Source: Peribacillus simplex (GTDB lineage Bacteria > Bacillota > Bacilli > Bacillales > DSM-1321). From it: a stretch of 64,000 nucleotides of DNA. Each line of letters begins with the position of its first letter. Position 1 is the first letter of the stretch. A program made the position numbers and the translations under genes. Positions 45,149 through 54,728 of the stretch are shown here, piece by piece. The stretch covers positions 2,756,001 through 2,820,000 of the forward strand of contig NZ_CP011008.1 of assembly GCF_001578185.1 (NCBI RefSeq), given 5' to 3'. The notes under the pieces were generated by a model. That model searched no databases. It had not been told where the DNA came from and saw only the letters and a program-made list of their open reading frames with translations.

Positions 45149-45178
45149 AGAAGTTCACTGTCGTGAACTTCTTTTTTT
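45149..45178. terminator. Perfect terminator hairpin directly behind the IS remnant
   Basis: AGAAGTTCAC and GTGAACTTCT with a TGTC loop, followed by TTTTTTT. The lower flank of the element still contains TTGAACTTCTTT (44748-44759), so it probably was inserted in this hairpin, which once ended pdxR. Confidence 0.75.
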
Positions 45179-45997
45179 AACTATTAGATAAATATTGTTC
45201 CAACATATCCTTTGGTACCATGCTACCACCTGTCGCCAAGATGATATGTGTGGACTGGTTCATTTTATCCAGCAGTAACATGGAAGTCATCATACTGGAA
45301 TCTAATCCTGAAGGCCTTCCGATAGCCAGTCCATCCGCTTCCGTCAAATTATCGATTCCAAATTCCTGTGCCATGACTTTATCATGAAGGCCTGTCATCA
45401 ATCCGGGGGTCATGCATGGTGAATGCGTGGCTCTGCAAAAAAACAATGAACAGCATCTTCGAAGGCCAGCTTGAGCCCATATTTGATACCACCGGGACCG
45501 CCGCCGACTCCGGATGGTAAGTACACAAATAAAGGGTGATCTTCGTCAATTGGAATTGACATATCTTTCAGCTGATTCTTCTGGCGTATTACAGCCGTCG
45601 CGTAACCGAGCAGCAGATCGATTGAATTTTCATCATCAATAAAATGGCAATCTGGATTAAGTGAGCTTCATTACGGCCTTCTTCTACAGCTTTACTATAA
45701 TCATCATCATATATCTTTACAATGACACCAGGACTTGTCATTTTATCCTTTTTCCACTGTTTGGCATCTGCCGACATATGGACGGTTACGAAAGGCATTA
45801 ACAAAATAATTTGCGAACCTATCCAATCTGTCCTCTGCAAATTTAACCCTGTTCCTCTTGACGATTGGATCTTCTTGATCTGCACCAATCTGGATTCATC
45901 CAGAAGACTTCCATCCATCTTTATAAGGTTTTAAGGTAATGGATCTTTCGCCTTCCACTTCGTCATCGATAAAACCTGCGATTTTTTGCTTCTCCAT
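45177..45997 (-). pseudogene. dsdA: D-serine dehydratase remnant
   Basis: From an ATG at 45997 with GGGAGGGG upstream, the minus strand reads MEKQKIAGFIDDE, then in other frames [64 protein letters not shown] and, after another shift, [39 protein letters not shown] and HIILATGGSMVPKDMLEQYL. These are ordered blocks of D-serine ammonia-lyase, but the PLP-lysine region between NAF and VTVH, and about 70 residues later, are missing. Length is about 270 codons against about 440. Dead gene. Confidence 0.88.
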
Positions 45998-46096
45998 AGC
46001 AGCCCCTCCCAGAATATGTATGAAACAGTATTCATCATCTGCTATAACGCAACAAACTGCCATGGAGATTACATCATTTTTTTAGGGGAAATCAGC

Positions 46097-47842
46097 TTAG
46101 AATGTCAAATTCACTTTTAATTTCCCTCGCACACTATTAATAAACCAAATTTCCTCAGCGCTATTAAGGTCAGCTTTTAAAATGGGTTTTTCCTTGATTT
46201 CCTTCTTCCTTATTAATTCTTGACGAAAAGTTCCAGCGAGCAGACCTGATTCCACAGGAGGGGTATAGTAGTCACCATTTATCTTCACCACTACATTCCC
46301 GTTCGAGAATTCCGTGATGAATCCTTCTTCATTCCAAAGTAGAACGTCATCGAAGTCAGGATTATTCTTTTGAAAGCCTTCATATACATCACGATTAGTC
46401 GTCTTATGAAAAAGAAAGGGATTTCCACTTGATATTGGAGTTTCAGCCAAGATAGCCGTTAATTCTGAATCAATGGGCTTAATTGCTTGTCCTGAAACTT
46501 CCATTTCTCCATTTTCTTTAAGCAGTACCCTTACCTTTTGCAATTTGCCTTGGTTTAAATCCGCATACTTTTGGAGTTCATCTCTAAATTTCAATTCAGA
46601 GAACTGATAATTGAAGTAATTAGCAGATTGTTTCATTCGATCGATATGATCATTCAACAAATAATATTCGCCATCGCTTAGCTTCATCGATTCCAATAAT
46701 TCGTAAGCAGGCCTTTCCACCGTCAATAATTTGGCCTTTAAAAAGGCTTCGTCATATTCTTCGGTTAACTCAGAATCCCAAGTGATTCCCCCGCCTACCC
46801 CATACTCGGCATTACCTGTTTCCTTTTCGATCACGACCGTACGGATCGGCACATTAAAAACGGCTTCGGATTCAGGGGTGATAAACCCGATTGCACCGCA
46901 ATAAACTTCACGTGGTGAATTCTCGATATCAGTGATGATTTCCATTGTTTTTATTTTAGGTGCACCTGTTATCGAACCACATGGAAAAAGAGCCTTGAAT
47001 ATATCAATGATTGTTGTTCCAGGTTTCGTATCAGCTGTTATTGTGGAGGTCATTTGCCAAACGGTCGGATATTTTTCAATTTCCTTAAGTTGTGGAACCT
47101 TGACGCTTCCTGGTTCTGCAATCATTCCCAAATCATTTCTGAGCAGGTCCACAATCATGTAGTTTTCAGCTTGGTTCTTTTCCGAGGCTGCTAACCAGTC
47201 TGCATTGTATTGATCCATTTTCAGTGTCGTTCCCCGCTTTACCGTTCCTTTCATAGGCCTTGTTATTAGCTGATCACCTTCCCAGCGGAAAAATAACTCG
47301 GGTGATGCTGAGAGGATTCGATGTGTCCCCACGTTCAAATATGCACTATAATTCGATCGTTGAGCTCTCTTCAAGCGATCAAAGAAAGCGAAGTCGTCCC
47401 CTTCGAACTTGGATTGCAAACGCATCGTATAATTCACTTGATACGTATTGCCTTTCTCAATTTCGGATTTTATTTTTTGAAAGCCTGAATGATAGGTAGT
47501 TGAATCCATTTCTGATTGCCATTCAGCTAACTTAAAAGCCCCTGGCATTTTTTCAGGTAATTCTTCCGGTTTATCAAAAATACCGAACCATAATAATGGC
47601 ATTTTGGCTCCATCTTTTACTTTAAAAGATTTTTCAAAAGCAGGTGCCGCTTCATAGGATACATATCCCGCTGCATAATGCCCCTGGTCGATCGCTTCCT
47701 GGACTTTTTGAAATTGAGGAAGGACATCGCCAATGGAATGGGCAGTGAACACTTTTTTCGGGTTCGTAAAATAGAGCGGCCTGCTCTCACCTTGTTTATC
47801 TGTGAAGTGAAATATTAAGGATATAGGGTCTTCTCGTTTCAT
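46097..47842 (-). CDS. pabB: Aminodeoxychorismate synthase component I fused to aminodeoxychorismate lyase (PabB-PabC)
   Basis: The product has 581 residues. Residues about 1-370 are a chorismate-binding enzyme: YQVNYTMRLQSKFEG, ASPELFFRWEGDQLITRPMKG and PCGSITGAPKIKTMEII are PabB signatures, and NAEYGVGGGITWDS closes the active site. Residues about 385-581 are a class IV aminotransferase-like PabC domain (EEGFITEFSNGNVVVKINGD, PPVESGLLAGTFRQELI). The protein should make aminodeoxychorismate and then p-aminobenzoate for folate. The glutaminase subunit is not nearby. It starts MKREDPISLIFHF; the gene stands alone. Confidence 0.9.
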   Translation of the reverse strand: MKREDPISLIFHFTDKQGESRPLYFTNPKKVFTAHSIGDVLPQFQKVQEAIDQGHYAAGYVSYEAAPAFEKSFKVKDGAKMPLLWFGIFDKPEELPEKMPGAFKLAEWQSEMDSTTYHSGFQKIKSEIEKGNTYQVNYTMRLQSKFEGDDFAFFDRLKRAQRSNYSAYLNVGTHRILSASPELFFRWEGDQLITRPMKGTVKRGTTLKMDQYNADWLAASEKNQAENYMIVDLLRNDLGMIAEPGSVKVPQLKEIEKYPTVWQMTSTITADTKPGTTIIDIFKALFPCGSITGAPKIKTMEIITDIENSPREVYCGAIGFITPESEAVFNVPIRTVVIEKETGNAEYGVGGGITWDSELTEEYDEAFLKAKLLTVERPAYELLESMKLSDGEYYLLNDHIDRMKQSANYFNYQFSELKFRDELQKYADLNQGKLQKVRVLLKENGEMEVSGQAIKPIDSELTAILAETPISSGNPFLFHKTTNRDVYEGFQKNNPDFDDVLLWNEEGFITEFSNGNVVVKINGDYYTPPVESGLLAGTFRQELIRKKEIKEKPILKADLNSAEEIWFINSVRGKLKVNLTF

Positions 47843-47888
47843 TCTTCTCTCCTAACTTTGTTTAAAGAGTCAATCGGTATGTATTTTA

Positions 47889-47921
47889 TAAAAAAGCTTG
47901 CAGATATGTGATCTGCAAGCT
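47889..47921 (-). terminator. Intrinsic terminator after the first LLM gene
   Basis: On the minus strand GCTTGCAGAT-CACAT-ATCTGCAAGC is followed by TTTTTTATAAA. Confidence 0.88.
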
Positions 47922-47934
47922 CATTCATTGACAC

Positions 47935-48957
47935 TTATTTCATTCCAGTAACTTCTGCAATGATTTCATAAGAACGAAGGCGCGCATTCTGATCATAAAT
48001 GGCAGAGTTTATAATCATTTCATCCGCCTGTGTTTCATTTAAAAAAGTCTGCAACTGCTCTTTTACCTCTTCCGGATTTCCGATAATGGAGGCATTCAAT
48101 TGTTTCATGACAATGGACTTTTCATATTCTGTCCAGATGCCTTCCATCGTATCAACTGGAGGAGCAAGTTGTCCAGGTGTGTTCCTTATCAAATTCAAAA
48201 ACTGCTGTTGATAAGATGTGGCAATCCTTTGTGCCTCATCAGTTGTATCAGCTGCAAATACATTGACACCAACCATCACATAAGGTTTATCGAGAACGTC
48301 GGATGGTTGGAAATTATTGCGGTAACGAGCTAAAGCCGGTTGAGTATTTTCAGGGGAAAAATGGCTTGCAAATGAAAATGGCAATCCAAGCTGTGCTGAT
48401 AATGCTGCACTGAAGCCGCTTGAACCAAGAAGCCAAATCGGGATATCCTGTCCTTCGCCAGGGATGGCCCGAACACGATTATGTTTAGAATCCGCATCTA
48501 AATAACTGCGGAGCTGCGCCAATTGTTCAGGAAAATCCTGTCCATTATTACGCACATCACCCCGGAGCGCCATGGCAGTATATTGGTCGCTTCCCGGAGC
48601 GCGCCCCAGTCCTAAATCTATTCTACCGGGATACATTGCTTCCAATGTTCCAAATTGTTCTGCGATAACCAGTGGTGCATGATTTGGTAGCATTATGCCT
48701 CCAGAACCCACACGAATTCTTTCTGTCTTCCCTGCAACATATCCTATCAGCACGGAAGTTGCAGAGCTTGCGATCCCAGGCATACTATGGTGTTCTGCAA
48801 CCCAGAAACGGTTGTAGTTCCATTGTTCCGCATGTTTTGCTAAATCTATTGTATTTTTAAAAGCTCCCGAAACTGTACCACCTTCAACAATTGAAGCTAG
48901 GTCCAGTACGGAAAAAGAAATGTCGCTAAGTTTTTTTCCATGTTGATCAGCATTCAT
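47935..48957 (-). CDS. LLM-class flavin-dependent oxidoreductase (bacterial luciferase-like monooxygenase), copy 1
   Basis: The ATG at 48957 gives about 340 residues; a TTG at 48975 is the alternative. Family blocks: [39 protein letters not shown] (near 50-69, the conserved AEHH), [35 protein letters not shown] and [20 protein letters not shown]. This YvbT/YwcH-like branch binds FMNH2 or F420-free flavin; the substrate is unknown. The second copy starts 75 bases from its beginning on the same strand; both may be transcribed together. Confidence 0.85.
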   Translation of the reverse strand: MNADQHGKKLSDISFSVLDLASIVEGGTVSGAFKNTIDLAKHAEQWNYNRFWVAEHHSMPGIASSATSVLIGYVAGKTERIRVGSGGIMLPNHAPLVIAEQFGTLEAMYPGRIDLGLGRAPGSDQYTAMALRGDVRNNGQDFPEQLAQLRSYLDADSKHNRVRAIPGEGQDIPIWLLGSSGFSAALSAQLGLPFSFASHFSPENTQPALARYRNNFQPSDVLDKPYVMVGVNVFAADTTDEAQRIATSYQQQFLNLIRNTPGQLAPPVDTMEGIWTEYEKSIVMKQLNASIIGNPEEVKEQLQTFLNETQADEMIINSAIYDQNARLRSYEIIAEVTGMK

Positions 48958-49049
48958 ATCTTCAACTTCTTTCAATTATGATATTAAATGGACGCAAAGT
49001 CATCATATAGAAAATGCACACAAAATGCACATAAAATGCTCGAAGGGGA

Positions 49050-50048
49050 TTAATTGTTAAGGAGTTCCTTAGCAATCAAGCGATAAGAATTCAGCCTGTC
49101 CTCCAATTTATGAGTGATGGTTATCAGCATTATTTCATCTGCTTGATATTTTTCCTGAATTTCCAAAAGGCGATACTTCACTTGAGAAGGTGTACCAAAA
49201 ATCAGTTTTTCATGCATGGTTTCCATCAGTACTTTTTCTTTTTCAGTCCAATCATGATTCCTTACCTCTTCTATACTTGGAACCTGTTTTCTGTTCCTTT
49301 GTCCACTTTGTATTTTCCATAGGGTGTTGCTAAGAGCGATTTCTTTCGCAAGTTCCTCTGTTTCTGCACATATGGCCGCAACCGAAACGATTGTTTTTGG
49401 CCCTTCAAGAAAGCCTTTTGTTTGGAAGTTTTCACGGTACTGTTGAAGACTCTTCAATCCATCATTTTCACTCATAAATTCACCAAATGCGTATGCAGTA
49501 CCATTTTCAGCAGCAAGTTTTGCACTTTTCCCGCTTGTTCCCAATATCCACGGTTCAGGCGGTACCTTTGGGATAGGAGCAGCAGAGGTATTTGAAAACA
49601 AATGTTCTTTCGGAAATTCATCTCTAAGAAAATTCAACAGCTCCTCAACAAGTTCAGGCATTTTGTAAACATTCTGCAAAAAATTATCGGATAATGCCAT
49701 CGTAGCTTCGGCAGATCCCCCAGGAGCACGTCCTATGCCCATATCGACCCTGCTTGGAAATAGGGTGGCAAGCATATTATAAATCTCTGCTATCCGATAT
49801 GGCTTATAATGAGGAAGCAGAACTGCCCCAGATCCAATTCGGATATTTTTTGTTTGCGCACCAATATAGCTTATCAATACCTCTGGAACGGAACATGCCA
49901 ATCCCGGCAGATCATGATGTTCAGTTAACCAGATCCTGCTATAACCGAGTCTATCTCCTTCTTGTGCAAGTTGCAGTGAAGCCTGCAATGCCTCTTGTGC
50001 TGATTGTCCGGTTGCAATTGGTGATTGATCTAAAATGCCCAGTTTCAT
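49050..50048 (-). CDS. LLM-class flavin-dependent oxidoreductase, copy 2
   Basis: ATG at 50048 with AAAGGAGG upstream (the longer frame lacks support). About 332 residues, MKLGILDQSPIATGQSAQEA. Same family blocks as its neighbour: LTEHHDLPGLACSVPEVLIS, RIGSGAVLLPHYKPYRIAE, PSRVDMGIGRAPGGSAEATM and PWILGTSGKSAKLAAENG. It is only moderately similar to the first copy, so the pair is not a recent duplication. Substrate unknown. Confidence 0.86.
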   Translation of the reverse strand: MKLGILDQSPIATGQSAQEALQASLQLAQEGDRLGYSRIWLTEHHDLPGLACSVPEVLISYIGAQTKNIRIGSGAVLLPHYKPYRIAEIYNMLATLFPSRVDMGIGRAPGGSAEATMALSDNFLQNVYKMPELVEELLNFLRDEFPKEHLFSNTSAAPIPKVPPEPWILGTSGKSAKLAAENGTAYAFGEFMSENDGLKSLQQYRENFQTKGFLEGPKTIVSVAAICAETEELAKEIALSNTLWKIQSGQRNRKQVPSIEEVRNHDWTEKEKVLMETMHEKLIFGTPSQVKYRLLEIQEKYQADEIMLITITHKLEDRLNSYRLIAKELLNN

Positions 50049-50306
50049 TTTGTTACCTCCTTTCTTCTCTTTCGTAACGTAATGGTAAATCATAATTAGC
50101 CGAAAGTCGCCTGAAAAGCTTGGTTTGTTATTTTAGTTTGCAACCTTTAGCGGAAATTATATGGAGTTGAATCCAGACTGGAGTTTGTGAGTGGAATATA
50201 TATTCTGACGAGGTCTTTGGTTTAATATATTGTTATTTTAGAAGGTGTTCCTATTAATATTTATTCTATCGAGGTCACTTAGGGAATATACACTTTGAAA
50301 AATGAA

Positions 50307-50332
50307 GAAAAGCCCTAATATAGGGCCTTTCC
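50307..50332 (-). terminator. Intrinsic terminator after the helicase gene
   Basis: GAAAGGCCCTA-TAT-TAGGGCTTTTC on the minus strand. It stands five bases after the stop of the helicase gene. Confidence 0.8.
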
Positions 50333-50336
50333 AGAG

Positions 50337-52583
50337 CTATTCACTTTTTATGAACTGAGATAGTAATTCATCAGCCATTATTTGCGAATCCAAACGAGCC
50401 GCTATAAATGGGGGCTGGATCCGATTATTGGACTCTACGGGCAAACCTAACCAGATTACTCGTTTATCAAAGATGATAAAGGAAAAGGAAACTGGTGAAC
50501 AAATAAAATGATCAGAGATGATATCAGGGTTCCTTTTTGCTGATATGATCGTCAATTTCACTGCAGGGTTTCGTTTCATTAAAAACTCTTGCCATTCTTC
50601 CGACAAACTGTTCAAATCTGGCACTGCCATTACCAACTCTTGTTTTGTTGATTCAATATCTTCCAGAAAATCGCTTAACTTACGGGCATGCATCCATTTT
50701 AATTTCGGGTGCTGGTGTTTAACCCATTTTCCAATGTCTTTCTTTGACACAATCTGATCATTTTGAATTTGATGATCGACAAGTTGACGAAGAGTTTTGC
50801 TGCGATAAACATGTTTGTTAACAAATGAATTGTCACTAACATGTACGAACTTACCCTTAGTCCTTGTTATTGCAACGTTAATGAGCCTTTCACTTTCTCT
50901 TCCGGTCAATAACATTCCTGCCCTGTTTTGCGGATAACTATCAACTGTGTCAAAAATCATCATCTCCCGTTCGCTTCCCTGGAAACGATGTACAGTTGCA
51001 GCGATGATATCGGCCGTTTGCCGTTCTTTGGCATATAAATCATCCAATAGTTTTTCCATCAAGTCTGCCTGTGCACGATACGGAGCGACATAACCAATTG
51101 ACCTTGTCCCTCCCACATAAGCTTCATGAATCAGTTGAAAAGATAAAAGTAATTGCCATATATTCATTCTCGAGTGGGAAGTGCGTTCCGTGATGCAATA
51201 TTCACCTGATAAGCTAGTATCTACAAGTGCCGCCGCCTTATTGGCAAATGGTTCCGCCAGCATTATGCTCTCCCTGCTTGTGGCAACACTTTCATGATCA
51301 CCTACAAAATTGTTATAGACGACACGATTAGTGAATGCTGAAATATCCGGATGCATGCGGCGCTGTTCTTTTAGTAGGAATAAATGAGGATGAAGTTCCC
51401 CTTCCTCCACAGACTGAGCAACACCCGCCCGATGAAAGATGTCTTCCTTTAGCCAAAGTTTCACAAGTGAATCACGAGCGGAAGCAATGGGCGGCAATTG
51501 TTTGAAATCACCACAAACGATAATATGTTTGGATAACGCTGCAGCGAAAGCCACCTGTGGTACGTAAGCCATGCTCGCTTCGTCCAAAATTACTAGATCA
51601 TACTCCTTTTGATAAACCGTTTCATCATTTGCGGCCTTTGCCAAGGTCGTTCCGATGATTTTTGCTTCTTTTACGAATTGCATCTCTTTATGGCGTATTT
51701 TCTCCAAAACTTTTGCCAGTTTTTTCTCTATCTCGATTAATTGATCCGTATCCCTTTTGCTGAAGGAGCCAGCCAAGTCATGTTTTAATAAACGTTTCTC
51801 TTCAGCTAGCTGTTCTTTTTCGTTAATTAATGCCGGTTCATGTTTACCTAATAGTTGCCCCGTAACAATATCATCATGGATGGCAAGGGATTCACCGATT
51901 TGAGACCCATAGCGAAGCACATCGCCTTCTTTGAAAAGATCTTTCTTTTTAATGAATGAAGAAATTTCAGCCATCAAAACATCGACAGCCTGGTTGCTAT
52001 GGGACAAGACCAGCACTTTTTTATCTTGTAAATAATGATTGGCTACCGTACGTGCCAATGTATAGGTTTTTCCTGTTCCAGGTGGACCCCAGACAAATGT
52101 GACAGGATTGAATTTCGAGCGGGCATATAATTCTTTCACACTGCTTAGTTTTTCATTTACAGGATGTTTTTGCGGCATGGACGGATCCATCAGGCGTTTG
52201 ATCCGAAGCCTTTTCTTTTTGCTTCTCTTGATTTCGTCCAAGCGGATAATCAATTGTTCAAGCAATTCCCATGGATCATGGTATAAAAAGGCTTCGCCGA
52301 TCATATCGCCTAACGAGCGATCAAAAACAATGATTATACTTTTCCCCTCCGATGAGAGTATCCTGCCATCCTGTTTAATTCCTCCCCATTCAAGTCGAAC
52401 GACGGAACCGACAGGAACTTTTATCGATGAACCTGTTTCAAAATAATAGCTGAAAGAACCGTCACTTGTAAGCAGATGACCGTTCGAAACCAGGTATTTT
52501 GTGCTGCCATATTTTTTTAAATGCAGGATTTCAAGCTGAAGTGCCTGCTGCCATTCTTTTATAAAATTAACTGTTGAATTCAT
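50337..52583 (-). CDS. Superfamily I DNA/RNA helicase (DNA2/NAM7-like) with C-terminal PLD-like domain
   Basis: The product has 748 residues. The N-terminal part has FVWGPPGTGKTYTLARTVAN (Walker A, near residues 163-182), LVLSHSNQAVDVLMAEISSF, LVILDEASMAYVPQVAFA (Walker B), HIIVCGDFKQLPP (motif III) and, later, ERLINVAITRTKGKFVHVSD (motif VI). After the core comes a C-terminal stretch with TIISAKRNPDIISDHFICSP, SFSFIIFDKRVIWLGLPVES and LDSQIMADELLSQF that reads as a degenerate PLD-type module as in other bacterial DNA2/NAM7 helicases; no HxK motif is seen. Role: probably nucleic acid unwinding in repair; no partner is next to it. Confidence 0.85.
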   Translation of the reverse strand: MNSTVNFIKEWQQALQLEILHLKKYGSTKYLVSNGHLLTSDGSFSYYFETGSSIKVPVGSVVRLEWGGIKQDGRILSSEGKSIIIVFDRSLGDMIGEAFLYHDPWELLEQLIIRLDEIKRSKKKRLRIKRLMDPSMPQKHPVNEKLSSVKELYARSKFNPVTFVWGPPGTGKTYTLARTVANHYLQDKKVLVLSHSNQAVDVLMAEISSFIKKKDLFKEGDVLRYGSQIGESLAIHDDIVTGQLLGKHEPALINEKEQLAEEKRLLKHDLAGSFSKRDTDQLIEIEKKLAKVLEKIRHKEMQFVKEAKIIGTTLAKAANDETVYQKEYDLVILDEASMAYVPQVAFAAALSKHIIVCGDFKQLPPIASARDSLVKLWLKEDIFHRAGVAQSVEEGELHPHLFLLKEQRRMHPDISAFTNRVVYNNFVGDHESVATSRESIMLAEPFANKAAALVDTSLSGEYCITERTSHSRMNIWQLLLSFQLIHEAYVGGTRSIGYVAPYRAQADLMEKLLDDLYAKERQTADIIAATVHRFQGSEREMMIFDTVDSYPQNRAGMLLTGRESERLINVAITRTKGKFVHVSDNSFVNKHVYRSKTLRQLVDHQIQNDQIVSKKDIGKWVKHQHPKLKWMHARKLSDFLEDIESTKQELVMAVPDLNSLSEEWQEFLMKRNPAVKLTIISAKRNPDIISDHFICSPVSFSFIIFDKRVIWLGLPVESNNRIQPPFIAARLDSQIMADELLSQFIKSE

Positions 52584-52709
52584 TTTTTCACTTTCCTCAC
52601 AAAATATGCCATTGAAGTATTAAGAAGCTGGCCCAGTGGCTAGGCTCTGATGTAAAATAATTTACTGTCCATATGGAATTGTTTACAAAGGCACCTGTTT
52701 TTTTACCAT

Positions 52710-52743
52710 ATAAAAGAAGGCCCAATCAAAAGATTGGGCCTCT
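52710..52743 (-). terminator. Intrinsic terminator after pepF
   Basis: On the minus strand AGGCCCAATC-TTTT-GATTGGGCCT is followed by TCTTTTATA; a perfect 10-bp stem. Confidence 0.85.
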
Positions 52744-52817
52744 CATACGCCAATAGTGTAACTATAGCATTTTTATAACAGACATACCATGGGCTCTTTT
52801 GGAAGAAATGGTTTAGA

Positions 52818-54614
52818 TTAGCCCTCTGACAACTCTGTGAATTCGTCGACAAGATCACTGAAAATTCTCATTGCGTTTTCGATTGGATCAGGTTTAGTCA
52901 AATCTACGCCTGTTTTCTTAAGCAGCTCCAATGGGAAATCGGAACTCCCGCTTTTCAAGAAGGTCAAATAACTTTCAAGAGTTTTTTGGTCCCCAGAAAG
53001 GATCTTATCTGCGATTGTAATTGCTGAAACGTAACCAGTGGCATATTTGTAGACGTAAAACGGACGATAAAAGTGTGGGATGCGTGACCAGCCAAACTTC
53101 ACTTCTTCATCAAAAATTATCTCATCCCCATTATAAGCACGGAATATCGATTCATAAGCTGTGTTAAAAACCTCGGCATTTAGAGGCTCATCATTTTCAG
53201 CTTTTTCATGTACGATCTTTTCAAATTCCGCAAACATCACCTGTGTGAAGAATGTTCCTTTAAAACTATCTATGAAATGGTTGAGTAAGTGTTTTTTCTT
53301 TTTCACGTCTTTTGTTGTTTTAATTAAATGGCGAATCAGCAGGATTTCATTCACTGTGGACGCAACTTCAGCAACAAAAATGGAATACCCTGCACTTATT
53401 TGCGGCTGGTACTTTGAGCTATAGTATGAATGCATGCCATGTCCGGATTCATGTGCAAGTGTAAATACACTGTCTAAATCATCACGGTGATTTAATAAGA
53501 TGAAAGGATGAACACCATAAAGTCCTAAATTATAAGCGCCTGAACGTTTTCCAGGTGTTTCCCTGACGTCGATGTATCTTTTTTCCTTAAAGGTTTTCAG
53601 AATTGTGATATATTCTTCGCCAAGAGGTTTCAATGCTTCCATCATCAAAGCAAATCCATCATCGTAAGAAATCTCCTCTTTAGCACCTTCGACCAATGGT
53701 ATACTTAAATCATATGCACGAAGTTCTTCTACCCCGAGCAATTTTTTTCTTAAATTGATGTATTTATGCATGGGTCCAATATTTTGTTTAGTAGACATAA
53801 TCAAATTATCATATACTTCTTTTGGAACCTTATCTCCGAATAAGGATTTTTCCAAGGCAGATGGATAATTTCTTAATTTTGAAAGATTCACATTATTCTT
53901 GATTGCCGTAGAAAGTGTGGAAGCGATGGTATTTTTCAACTGTACATATGGCTGATAATACGCGATATACGCCTCTTTTCTCTTATCACGATCATCGTGT
54001 TCAATCAATTTGGAATACATTCCTCGTGTAAGCTCAACCCTTTCGCCGTCTTCATTCGTGACTTCCCCAAATTTAATATCAGCATTGTTGATCATCCCGA
54101 ACGTTTTTTGTGGTGCTGAAAAGGCTTCGCCTACTTGAGAAAGGACCTCTTCTTGTTCTTTCGTTAACACATGGGATTTATAGCGATAGGAATCCAGTAG
54201 ATCTTCTTCAAAATATTTTAAGCCCTCGATTTCTTTTATGTACCCTTTTAATGTTTGTTCTTCAAGGCTCAAAAGAAATGGCATGAAAAAGGCAGATGCA
54301 TTACTAATTTTTTGCCCTAACTGACCTGCTCTATCTTGTAATGCCTGCGATGAGGTAACCCGTGTATCCAAATCTGTTTGCAGCATGGCATATACATATA
54401 GCTTGTTATAAATGTAGCCGAGTTCCTCACTTAATCGTAAATACTCGAACAAATCTTTAGCAGACTGAATATGCCCATCATAAGTTTTTAATTTTTCTGT
54501 CATCCTAAGGACTTCTTGATAATCTTTTTCCCAATTGGCCTGATCATCGTAAATATCCTTTAAGTTCCATGTTTCTTCTTCTTTGATTTCATCACGTGAT
54601 TTAAACGTTTGCAT
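52818..54614 (-). CDS. pepF: Oligoendopeptidase F, M3 family
   Basis: The product has 598 residues, the usual length. The zinc motif HESGHGMHS is near residue 385 (HExxH type), and the third ligand Glu sits in FVAEVASTVNEILL about 27 residues on. The N-terminal helical part (YGHIQ-like KTYDGHIQSAKDLFEYLRL) is typical. It degrades short peptides inside the cell. ATG at 54614 is preceded by AGGAAG. Single gene with its own terminator. Confidence 0.95.
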   Translation of the reverse strand: MQTFKSRDEIKEEETWNLKDIYDDQANWEKDYQEVLRMTEKLKTYDGHIQSAKDLFEYLRLSEELGYIYNKLYVYAMLQTDLDTRVTSSQALQDRAGQLGQKISNASAFFMPFLLSLEEQTLKGYIKEIEGLKYFEEDLLDSYRYKSHVLTKEQEEVLSQVGEAFSAPQKTFGMINNADIKFGEVTNEDGERVELTRGMYSKLIEHDDRDKRKEAYIAYYQPYVQLKNTIASTLSTAIKNNVNLSKLRNYPSALEKSLFGDKVPKEVYDNLIMSTKQNIGPMHKYINLRKKLLGVEELRAYDLSIPLVEGAKEEISYDDGFALMMEALKPLGEEYITILKTFKEKRYIDVRETPGKRSGAYNLGLYGVHPFILLNHRDDLDSVFTLAHESGHGMHSYYSSKYQPQISAGYSIFVAEVASTVNEILLIRHLIKTTKDVKKKKHLLNHFIDSFKGTFFTQVMFAEFEKIVHEKAENDEPLNAEVFNTAYESIFRAYNGDEIIFDEEVKFGWSRIPHFYRPFYVYKYATGYVSAITIADKILSGDQKTLESYLTFLKSGSSDFPLELLKKTGVDLTKPDPIENAMRIFSDLVDEFTELSEG

Positions 54615-54683
54615 ATGACACTTCCTTTCAGGCTTATAGGCTTACCCTTTATTATAATCGACTTTCAGAAAAATCTGCATAGA

Positions 54684-54719
54684 AAAACCAGTATGCTAAA
54701 AATACATACTGGTTTTCCT
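54684..54719 (-). terminator. Intrinsic terminator after azoR
   Basis: AAAACCAGTATG and CATACTGGTTTT, 8-base loop, followed on both strands by T-rich sequence (TTCTATGC on the minus strand, CCTTTTTAT on the plus). Confidence 0.75.
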
Positions 54720-54728
54720 TTTTATCAA

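Noticed and set aside
44833..45158. Two overlapping minus-strand frames in the IS relic
   Set aside because: Arginine-rich low-complexity products caused by the GC-rich motifs; no start site and no family.
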